A stretch of DNA of 7,097 nucleotides from Campylobacteraceae bacterium (GTDB lineage: Bacteria; Campylobacterota; Campylobacteria; Campylobacterales; Sulfurovaceae), in the NCBI GenBank assembly GCA_026986355.1, contig JALSOO010000230.1:1-7097 (forward strand), read 5' to 3'. Below, piece by piece: positions 1-5,980 of this stretch. The position numbers and the translations under genes were made by a program. The first letter of the stretch is position 1. The number at the start of each line of letters is the position of its first letter. The notes beneath the pieces were generated by a model, which saw nothing but the letters and a program-made list of their open reading frames with translations, did not search any database and was not told the origin of the DNA.

Positions 1-1295
1 TTAATATGATGCTCTTTTTTATATCTTTTAGCATCTTTTTCATCAACAACAATATTAAAAATCTCTGTTATAGCATCTACTCTTTTAGTAGAAGTTATCT
101 CTGATGAACATTGGCGTAAATTCTGTGTGGCATCATGTAGAAATCTATTGAACATCTGCTCTGCCATCTTTTGTATATTTTCTCTGTACTCTTTGGGTAC
201 AAATTTTTTGTTTATAGCACGGTTCAACTCTTTATCTATGGCACTTTGTGCTTGTAGTCGCATATCTTTTATAACTGGTTCTATAGATAATGCTCTAAGC
301 CATCTATAAAAATCATCTCTATAGATTTCTACTATCTCTTTGGCTCTAATCGCTTGTTCCTGTTTTAGAGCATAGTTCTCTTTTGATATAATTTTTAAAT
401 CATCTATTCTAAAGAGTTGTAACTTTGTTAGATTTGACATATCATCTATATCTCTAGGAATAGCCATATCAAACCAAACTCTGTCTATATTATCACTCTC
501 TATCATTGATGAGTTAATAATTGTATTTTTTGCAGAGGTAGCTGAAAAGAGTAGACGATAACGATTGAGATATTTATGTAGATTATCCATAGTATCAATA
601 CGAACATCGTCTCCTAAATCTTTGGCAATAATCTCTAGCTTATCTCTATTTCGTCCTAATATAACAACATCACACCCCAAACGTAGAAGATTTTTAATAG
701 CAATTATCCCCATATCTCCTGCTCCAATAACCACAGCTGTCATACCAGAGATATTGTTGCCATAGATTTTATAGGCTTGTGTTACAGCAACAGAGGCTAT
801 AGAGAGAGGGTATTTTGAGATATTAGTCGCATTTCTAACTTCAGCTGCACACTTTACAGCATAAGAGATTACACGATTGAGTTTTCGTCCTGCCATTTTA
901 TGAAAATGAGAAAAACGATACGCATCTTTGACCTGTCCTGTGATTTGAGACTCGCCAATAACCAACGATTCCAAAGAGGAGACAACAGAAAAGATATGAG
1001 ATATAGCTTTTGAATCATCATATTTGCCATTCATTCCTTTGAGTTCATGAAAACTAAGACCAGACTTTAGACTCAAAAGACCTAAAATAGCATGATAACT
1101 AGAAAAGCTATCTTTTGTAGCAATAACTATCTCTACCCTATTACAAGTAGAGAGAATATATGCCTCTTCTATAAAATCAAAGCTTGTAAGCTTTTTTAGC
1201 ATTGATATTTTCTCTTCATCACTAGGAAAAGCTAACTTCTCACGATTAATCTGTTCACAATTTTTATGGTTAAAGGATACTACTTGATAAGACAT
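1..1295 (-). CDS. hemA: Glutamyl-tRNA reductase, 3' end cut by window edge
   Basis: Catalyses NADPH-dependent reduction of glutamyl-tRNA(Glu) to glutamate-1-semialdehyde, the first committed step of C5-pathway haem synthesis in the cytoplasm. I translated the minus strand by hand: 431 codons run from ATG at 1295 to the left edge with no stop or frameshift. Visible family signatures are NHK at residues 9-11, STCNRVEI at 49-56 with the nucleophile Cys51 and substrate-binding Arg53, His100, the GESQITGQVK block at 114-123, VRNATNI near 153-159, the NADPH-binding GAGDMG at 191-196, and DMAIPRDID at 276-284. The rest is the helical dimerisation domain. The family is about 430 residues long, so only a few codons should be missing. 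The ATG directly follows the stop of the polyprenyl synthase gene (TAGATG), which implies co-transcription and probably translational coupling. HemA is often controlled by haem-dependent proteolysis, but nothing here shows that. Confidence 0.97.
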   Translation of the reverse strand, partial: MSYQVVSFNHKNCEQINREKLAFPSDEEKISMLKKLTSFDFIEEAYILSTCNRVEIVIATKDSFSSYHAILGLLSLKSGLSFHELKGMNGKYDDSKAISHIFSVVSSLESLVIGESQITGQVKDAYRFSHFHKMAGRKLNRVISYAVKCAAEVRNATNISKYPLSIASVAVTQAYKIYGNNISGMTAVVIGAGDMGIIAIKNLLRLGCDVVILGRNRDKLEIIAKDLGDDVRIDTMDNLHKYLNRYRLLFSATSAKNTIINSSMIESDNIDRVWFDMAIPRDIDDMSNLTKLQLFRIDDLKIISKENYALKQEQAIRAKEIVEIYRDDFYRWLRALSIEPVIKDMRLQAQSAIDKELNRAINKKFVPKEYRENIQKMAEQMFNRFLHDATQNLRQCSSEITSTKRVDAITEIFNIVVDEKDAKRYKKEHHI

Positions 1296-2195
1296 CTAAA
1301 ACTCTCTCTCTATCATCTCTTTTGCTATATTTGATAAATCACTCTCTCCTAATGACTCCATTAGGCGTATTACTTCTATAATAAGCTCTTTTGCTTCAAA
1401 ATAGGCTTTTGATATAATCTCATGTTTGTTCATTGCCGTTCTAATCCATAATGCCTCATCTTCATTGAGTCGTTTACGATATAAAGATAGTAGATATACT
1501 CTATCCTCCTCTTCTAATGCTTCATATAGATACATATATGGTAGAGTAACCTTTCCCTCAAAAAAGTCATGAAGTGCTGGTTTTCCTAATGTTTTGCTAT
1601 TTGATGTAATATCTAATATATCATCTATCATCTGAAAAGCCATACCCAAATTACGACCATATTTCCGATAAACATTTCTCGGTTTACCTGCTAAAATAGC
1701 AGCCGATTCAGCAGAAGCCTCCATCAAAGATGCAGTCTTTTGATAGAGCATCTTTAGATAGGCATCACGATTAGTATGAAATGATTTAGATAACTCAACA
1801 TCAGCTAACTCCCCTAAACTCAACTGAACAACTGCATTGGAGATAACTTTTGCTATCAGAGGAGAGATACTAGATAACTCAAAAAAAGCTTTGGAGTAGA
1901 GTATGTCTCCCATCATAATAGCTGTTTTATCTCCTGAACTTGCATTGAGAGAGATAACACCTCTGCGTCTATTGGCATCATCAATGACATCATCATGAAG
2001 TAGACTAGCACCATGTATCATCTCGACTGTTGCAGCTGTTTTTACTGTTTTTAGACTATTACCAGCAATTTTTAAAATCAATTTACTTCTTAATCTTTTC
2101 CCATGAGGAAGTCTTCGATATAAAGAAGATACATAAGCATCATTTAGCTCATAGATATACTGTTCTATCTTTCTTTCAACGGCATTTAACACCAT
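1296..2195 (-). CDS. ispB: Long-chain polyprenyl diphosphate synthase
   Basis: A 299-residue trans-isoprenyl diphosphate synthase that adds isopentenyl units to an allylic primer to build a long all-trans chain in the cytoplasm. Seen: GKRLR at residues 32-36 (isopentenyl diphosphate binding), the first Asp-rich motif DDVID at 68-72 followed by Arg76-78, GD at 96-97, KT at 153-154, and FQMIDDILD at 187-195 carrying the second Asp-rich motif. Residues five and four before the first motif are Ala63 and Ser64. In this family aromatic residues there stop the chain at C15-C20, so small ones point to a long product. Campylobacterota use menaquinone-6, so a hexaprenyl (C30) product is my inference; database names such as octaprenyl synthase or ispB are only approximate. 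Length is slightly below the usual 310-330 residues. The start at 2195 has a good AAAGGA site four bases upstream, and hemA follows with no gap. Confidence 0.92.
   Translation of the reverse strand: MVLNAVERKIEQYIYELNDAYVSSLYRRLPHGKRLRSKLILKIAGNSLKTVKTAATVEMIHGASLLHDDVIDDANRRRGVISLNASSGDKTAIMMGDILYSKAFFELSSISPLIAKVISNAVVQLSLGELADVELSKSFHTNRDAYLKMLYQKTASLMEASAESAAILAGKPRNVYRKYGRNLGMAFQMIDDILDITSNSKTLGKPALHDFFEGKVTLPYMYLYEALEEEDRVYLLSLYRKRLNEDEALWIRTAMNKHEIISKAYFEAKELIIEVIRLMESLGESDLSNIAKEMIEREF
1302..1311 (-). promoter_or_regulatory. AG-repeat ribosome binding site of hemA
   Basis: The minus strand reads (AG)5, then six bases TTTTAG, then the hemA ATG. This purine tract is the only Shine-Dalgarno-like sequence at proper spacing and supports the start at 1295. 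It also codes for the last Glu-Arg-Glu of the upstream protein, so the two genes share these bases. Five dinucleotide repeats is short for slippage-driven phase variation. Confidence 0.55.
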
Positions 2196-2199
2196 TTAA

Positions 2200-2205
2200 T
2201 CCTTT
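2200..2205 (-). promoter_or_regulatory. Ribosome binding site of the polyprenyl synthase gene
   Basis: On the minus strand AAAGGA is followed by TTAA and then the ATG at 2195. The match to the 16S anti-Shine-Dalgarno sequence is good, though the spacing is slightly tight, and it fixes the start codon. Confidence 0.6.
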
Positions 2206-2220
2206 TTTATTAACTCAATG

Positions 2221-2244
2221 ATTATATCAGATATAAGCTAAAAA
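2221..2244 (-). promoter_or_regulatory. Probable sigma-70 promoter of the ispB-hemA operon
   Basis: Read on the minus strand, 2229 to 2221 is TGATATAAT, a perfect extended -10 (TGN plus TATAAT). A run of five T (2244-2240) lies upstream and no -35 hexamer is recognisable, as is normal for Campylobacterota promoters. Transcription would start near 2214, giving a leader of about 20 nt. An inverted repeat begins just upstream at 2246. Prediction by eye only. Confidence 0.55.
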
Positions 2245-2245
2245 C

Positions 2246-2273
2246 TGTGAAAAGAGTATTACATAGTTTCACA
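2246..2273. repeat. Inverted repeat TGTGAAA-N14-TTTCACA, possible operator
   Basis: Two perfect 7-bp arms (2246-2252 and 2267-2273) are separated by 14 bp in the divergent region between the polyprenyl synthase and cytochrome c genes. The centre is about 45 bp upstream of the predicted ispB transcription start, where an activator could sit, and about 85 bp upstream of the predicted cytochrome start. TGTGA/TCACA resembles CRP-family half-sites, but the gap is far wider than the usual six bases, so I assign no regulator. In AT-rich DNA a repeat of this size can occur by chance. Confidence 0.3.
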
Positions 2274-2314
2274 TCATATAGTTTTTTACTCAATTGGATA
2301 TATTATAATTATAA

Positions 2315-2338
2315 TTTTTATAATTTTTATGATAAAAT
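2315..2338 (+). promoter_or_regulatory. Probable sigma-70 promoter of the cytochrome c gene
   Basis: TGATAAAAT at 2330-2338 is an extended -10, preceded by T runs at 2315-2319 and 2324-2328 spaced about 9 bases apart, the periodic pattern that replaces a -35 in Campylobacterota. Transcription would start near 2345, about 20 nt before the ATG at 2365. Further TATAAT hexamers at 2304-2309, 2310-2315 and 2319-2324 are alternatives, so the exact start is uncertain. Confidence 0.5.
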
Positions 2339-2354
2339 ACATTATCTTAAACAC

Positions 2355-2359
2355 GGAGA
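2355..2359 (+). promoter_or_regulatory. Ribosome binding site that sets the cytochrome c start
   Basis: GGAGA lies five bases before the ATG at 2365. The in-frame ATG at 2329 has only T-rich sequence before it and no such site, so translation should start at 2365. Confidence 0.7.
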
Positions 2360-2364
2360 AACAT

Positions 2365-2760
2365 ATGATTAAACAGAGTATAATCGCAATTACAACAATC
2401 GGACTATTGTCTATCACAGCAACAGCTGCAAACACAACAGTATGTGCAGGGTGTCATGGAGCTAATTTTGAGAAATCAGCACTTGGTAAATCTAAAATCG
2501 TAAAAGATTTATCAAAAGAGGATATTATGAAAGCACTTCATGGATATAAAGATGGTTCGTATGGTGGAGCAATGAAAGGTATTATGAAAGGTCAAGCATC
2601 AAAACTTACTGATAAAGATATTGAAGAGATTGCTACATCTATTGCAGGTGGAGATAAAAAAGCAGAAGATGCTAACAAAACAGCAGAAACTAATGCAACA
2701 GTAGAAACTAATACTACAAAAGCAGATGCTAACAAAACTGCAGAAGCTCCAAAAAAATAA
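2365..2760 (+). CDS. Periplasmic monoheme cytochrome c (c553-like) with charged tail
   Basis: A 131-residue class I c-type cytochrome, presumably a periplasmic electron carrier between the cytochrome bc1 complex and a terminal oxidase or peroxidase; the partner is inferred. Residues 1-22 form a Sec signal peptide (Lys3, hydrophobic core 5-17, cleavage likely after Ala21 or Ala22). The single haem site is CAGCH at 27-31, and Met74 in IMKGQ is the likely sixth haem ligand, with Met70 as an alternative. The final helix is around 82-94. Residues 96-131 form a low-complexity tail rich in Ala, Asn, Thr, Glu and Lys with two copies of DANKTAE; it contains no motif I recognise and may be a flexible linker or surface tail. 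The start at 2365 is chosen over the in-frame ATG at 2329 because of the GGAGA site and because only this start begins directly with the signal peptide. The gene is monocistronic and converges on ccsBA, whose product should attach its haem. Confidence 0.9.
   Translation: MIKQSIIAITTIGLLSITATAANTTVCAGCHGANFEKSALGKSKIVKDLSKEDIMKALHGYKDGSYGGAMKGIMKGQASKLTDKDIEEIATSIAGGDKKAEDANKTAETNATVETNTTKADANKTAEAPKK
2668..2745 (+). repeat. Two near-identical 21-bp repeats in the cytochrome c tail
   Basis: The copies lie at 2668-2688 and 2725-2745, differ at one base, and both encode DANKTAE. They sit in frame inside the charged C-terminal tail, 36 bp apart. The near identity at DNA level suggests recent duplication or ongoing slippage in the tail. 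Confidence 0.75.
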
Positions 2761-2773
2761 ATCTACACACTCT

Positions 2774-2801
2774 TAAGGATACCTAATAAAGGGTATCCTT
2801 A
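2774..2801. terminator. Hairpin between convergent genes, possible bidirectional terminator
   Basis: TAAGGATACC (2774-2783) pairs with GGTATCCTTA (2792-2801), a perfect 10-bp stem, with a T-G pair extending it inward and a loop of about six bases. It lies midway between the cytochrome stop (2760) and the ccsBA stop (2821). Neither strand has a T tract directly after the stem, so it is not a classical intrinsic terminator; RNA 3'-end stabilisation is the alternative role. Confidence 0.6.
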
Positions 2802-2818
2802 GATGATATACCCCTCCT

Positions 2819-5800
2819 CTATTTAAGCTCTCTATTTCTAAATGCCAATAGTGTCAATATAGCTAATCCTAAAATTGTATATGGAACCCACATAGGAATC
2901 GGTACAGGCGAACCTGCTGCGTAAGAGTGTAATCCTGAAAGATAATAGTTTACTCCAAAATATGTCATAAGTACAGAGGAGTATGCCCATAGTGATGCTA
3001 CATTAAAGACAAATATGCTTTTTAGCTTTGGAATAAATCGTAGATGTAGTACTGTTGCATATATTAGGATTGTTACACCTGCCCATGTCTCTTTGGAGTC
3101 CCAACCCCAATATCTACCCCAACTCTCATTTGCCCAAACACCACCAAGGAAGTTACCAATAGTCATAAGAAATAATCCTACTATTAGACTCATCTCTGCA
3201 ATATTGGTTAACTCTTTGATAGAACGGTCAATATTTTCATCTCCATTTTTACCTCTAATAATAAATAGAATAATAACCAATAGAGATAAAATAGAGCCTA
3301 AACCAAGGAATCCATCTCCTGATATAATAGTTGCTACATGAATCATAAGCCAATATGATTTTAGAACTGGTACGAGATTGGTAATCTCTGGATTTACAAA
3401 GTTCATATGTGCTACACCCATGGTTATACCTGCTAAAAGAGCTGTTGCTCCCAATGTAAATGGAGATTTTCTAGCAAATATAAGACCTGCAACTACTGTT
3501 GAACCAGCGATAAAGACTATCGACTCATAAGCGTTTGACCATGGTGCATGTCCTCCAATATACCAACGCATTCCCATACCTAAAACATGTAATCCAAAAC
3601 CTACAATCATCAATACCCACGATATTTTTGTGATAAACTTGAGTGAAGGGTTTGGTTTGACTACATTTACAAATGAGGCTATCAACAGAATCAATCCTAT
3701 TAATAGATAGAGAGGTACTAATTTGGAAAGCAATCCAAGTCTATTATACTCTATCTCTATATCAATAGACTGTTTAGATGGAATAACTGTTGAGCCAAAC
3801 TTTTGCTGATAGAGGTCGATTAGATTAATAGCTTGATTGAACTGTGTACTATTTCCATCTTTTTGGATTTGTGTCGTCCCTTGAAACAGATACATAGTCA
3901 TCATTCGAACCATTCCTGCTAACTCTTTTGGAAATTTTGTAATAGCATCTTGTGGATTTACCCACTTATTGTTAATATCATGAGGAATAGGATAGATGTT
4001 TAGAAGTGAACCACTATAGACCATATAGGAGATATTGAGACGTTCATCAACTTTTACCAACTCTTTATCATACAGATTTTTATCCAAAGGCTTTTTGCGT
4101 ACTGTTTTGGCTATCTGATTTGCTAATTTATATTCTCCTGTTTTAGTAAAAAAGTCATTAAACGAAGCATATTTAGCTCCCTCTTTTAGCCCCAACTCTT
4201 TGGCTATTCGAGTATGGTCTACCTTGATAATATCTAACGATTGATAGAGTTTTGGATTAACCGTCATACCCAATAAAATAGCTGTAGGCTCAACCCCATA
4301 TATAGATGTTTTACCTGTAAGTTTAGATACAACTTCATGTGCAAATGTATCTATTGGCTTCATTCGTCCACCATGACTTTGGATAATTAATCGACCAAAT
4401 TTATCAAGAGTCTCTTGGTCATAGGCGTTTACTATCTTACTCTGATTTACATCAAGTGGAGGAAGAGAAGCTGATTGTAGTGGTGAGGTATATCCTAATA
4501 GTGCAACAAAAAGCAGAGATAATGAAGCTGATTGTAGTTTTCTAGCACCTCTCAATAACTTTTGGAAACGACTCTTTTTATCAAAAAGATTCCAAATCAT
4601 ACCTAATGCCAATAGGATATATCCTAAATAGGTTGGCAATGTTCCAGGGTCGTGATTTACAGACAATACAGTTCCTTTCTCATCTGGGTCATATGAAGAT
4701 TGAAAAAATCTATAATTTCTATGGTCAAGTACATGATTCATATAGATTTTATAAGGCAGATTATGAATATTCTTCTCTACATCGGTTAACTCTACCTTAC
4801 TAGAGTAAGATGCAGGACTCATCGAACCAGGGTATCTCTCTAGCTCAAAATCAATCAATTTTAGAGAAAATGGTAAATCTATTACCTTTGCTCCTAAATT
4901 TAGAGCAATATCTACTCCATCAACTGTTATCTTTTTATCTTCTCCTACACGACCTGAAAAGGGAAATAGATTTACATCTCTACTCTTATCTCCAACCGAT
5001 ACTCTAAAGGTAACCATTTCAGGTTTTCCACTCTCTACTTTTAGAGAGTGACTTACATATTTCTCAATAGATTTAGGATATATCTTTTTTAAGACTACAG
5101 CATTATTATCAAATCTATACAACTTTTTCTGTTCAAATGTTGAGATACCTTTGGTTAGATTTCCCTCTTGTCGAGTCAACATAGAGAGTGTAGCTATATC
5201 AAAATCATGAGTTAACTCTAAATTATTACCCTTTTCACTGATTTTAAAGATTGGTTTTGAACTAGATGTAAGATTTTTATCGTCAAAGCTAATGATAAAA
5301 CTACCTGCATCATAGGAGTCTCCTTTGAAAATATGAATAGGTTTTCCTCTACCCATACCATTTGAGACCATCAACTCCAACGATTTTTTACCGTTAGGAT
5401 TCTCTACAAACTCTTTTGTTGCAGATGGAAGATAGTTTATCAACTTAAAATTAACATTTTTACCATCTACTTCAAGAGTTTTAGAGAAGCTATTTCTAGT
5501 CATAGAAGAGAGTAGTAACTGTTTTTCAAAATGTTTACTATCTTTGGCACTTTTGACATCAAGTTGCAAAACTTTTACATCTGAAACCATTCTACTAGAA
5601 CTCTCTCCCTCTCTAATATGTAAAATACCCTCATATCCTACATATCGAGTTATCAATGCTCCAATAGCTATAACAACAAAAGCCATATGAAAGATAAAAA
5701 CAGACATCTTGCTTTTATAACTCTTGTACTTAAAAATATTATATATTAAAATTAAGATAAAATATAAAAGAAAGAGTTCAAACCATCGAGAGTTATAGAT

Positions 5801-5920
5801 TAAGGCTCTAGCTGTCTGTGTACCGTAATCATTTTCTATAAAAGTGGCTATACCAATAATAGCACCAAAGAGGAAAAGTAGCAGAGAGGCTACCTTCATT
5901 GAGAATATTTTTTTTATCAT
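2819..5920 (-). CDS. ccsBA: CcsBA cytochrome c synthetase (System II, fused ResB-ResC)
   Basis: A 1033-residue inner-membrane protein that exports haem and ligates it to CXXCH apocytochromes in the periplasm. Membrane segments near 8-28, 46-65 and 73-92 open the CcsB/ResB half; a large periplasmic domain follows (about 93-425), then a segment near 429-446. A signal-peptide-like hydrophobic stretch at about 464-484 leads into a second soluble region (about 485-730). The CcsA half has further helices from about 733 to 1026. The haem-handling WWD motif spans 929-946 (Trp929, Trp934, Trp938, Trp940, Asp941, Trp946). By family comparison the four haem-ligating histidines are His78 and His959 (membrane) and His861 and His997 (periplasmic), all present, so the enzyme should be active. 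It is longer than the roughly 900-950 residues I recall for Helicobacter homologues. The start at 5920 has AGGA six bases upstream; Met8 has none. Wolinella has specialised paralogues for unusual haem sites, but the adjacent cytochrome suggests the ordinary CXXCH type. Confidence 0.95.
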   Translation of the reverse strand: MIKKIFSMKVASLLLFLFGAIIGIATFIENDYGTQTARALIYNSRWFELFLLYFILILIYNIFKYKSYKSKMSVFIFHMAFVVIAIGALITRYVGYEGILHIREGESSSRMVSDVKVLQLDVKSAKDSKHFEKQLLLSSMTRNSFSKTLEVDGKNVNFKLINYLPSATKEFVENPNGKKSLELMVSNGMGRGKPIHIFKGDSYDAGSFIISFDDKNLTSSSKPIFKISEKGNNLELTHDFDIATLSMLTRQEGNLTKGISTFEQKKLYRFDNNAVVLKKIYPKSIEKYVSHSLKVESGKPEMVTFRVSVGDKSRDVNLFPFSGRVGEDKKITVDGVDIALNLGAKVIDLPFSLKLIDFELERYPGSMSPASYSSKVELTDVEKNIHNLPYKIYMNHVLDHRNYRFFQSSYDPDEKGTVLSVNHDPGTLPTYLGYILLALGMIWNLFDKKSRFQKLLRGARKLQSASLSLLFVALLGYTSPLQSASLPPLDVNQSKIVNAYDQETLDKFGRLIIQSHGGRMKPIDTFAHEVVSKLTGKTSIYGVEPTAILLGMTVNPKLYQSLDIIKVDHTRIAKELGLKEGAKYASFNDFFTKTGEYKLANQIAKTVRKKPLDKNLYDKELVKVDERLNISYMVYSGSLLNIYPIPHDINNKWVNPQDAITKFPKELAGMVRMMTMYLFQGTTQIQKDGNSTQFNQAINLIDLYQQKFGSTVIPSKQSIDIEIEYNRLGLLSKLVPLYLLIGLILLIASFVNVVKPNPSLKFITKISWVLMIVGFGLHVLGMGMRWYIGGHAPWSNAYESIVFIAGSTVVAGLIFARKSPFTLGATALLAGITMGVAHMNFVNPEITNLVPVLKSYWLMIHVATIISGDGFLGLGSILSLLVIILFIIRGKNGDENIDRSIKELTNIAEMSLIVGLFLMTIGNFLGGVWANESWGRYWGWDSKETWAGVTILIYATVLHLRFIPKLKSIFVFNVASLWAYSSVLMTYFGVNYYLSGLHSYAAGSPVPIPMWVPYTILGLAILTLLAFRNRELK

Positions 5921-5980
5921 ATATCGTCCTATCCGTAAGAAATAATGAGTTGAGTATAACCAATAACTATTAACAAAAGA
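5921..5980 (-). promoter_or_regulatory. Leader of ccsBA with ribosome binding site and weak -10
   Basis: This 60-bp gap separates the trmA stop from the ccsBA start on the same strand. The minus strand has AGGA (5930-5927) six bases before the ATG, a clear ribosome binding site. TATACT at 5958-5953 could be a -10 with a start near 5946, but it has neither an extended -10 TG nor a -35, and read-through from trmA is equally possible. No terminator hairpin was seen here. Confidence 0.35.

Noticed and set aside
1..3. TTA at the left edge as the hemA stop codon
   Set aside because: It reads TAA on the minus strand but is out of frame with hemA, whose in-frame codons begin at base 3; the stop must lie beyond the edge.
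127..309. Open frames on the plus strand inside hemA (also 565-765)
   Set aside because: They oppose an intact hemA frame with all catalytic motifs and show no family features of their own.
2030..2221. Plus-strand frame across the start of the polyprenyl synthase gene
   Set aside because: It is the complement of a well-supported gene and of its promoter region, with no ribosome site or recognisable protein.
2196..2364. Small RNA or riboswitch in the divergent intergenic region
   Set aside because: The predicted leaders are only about 20 nt and I see no stable fold or known riboswitch core; the only symmetry is the spaced inverted repeat.
3015..3341. 108-codon plus-strand frame inside ccsBA (also 4606-4803 and 4810-5007)
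   Set aside because: All lie opposite conserved CcsBA coding sequence, including the WWD region, and carry no recognisable domain.
4450..4540. Short direct repeat GAAGCTGATTGTAG in ccsBA as a mobile-element footprint
   Set aside because: The 14-base copies encode similar Gln-Ser-Ala-Ser segments, and there are no terminal inverted repeats or transposase remnants around them.
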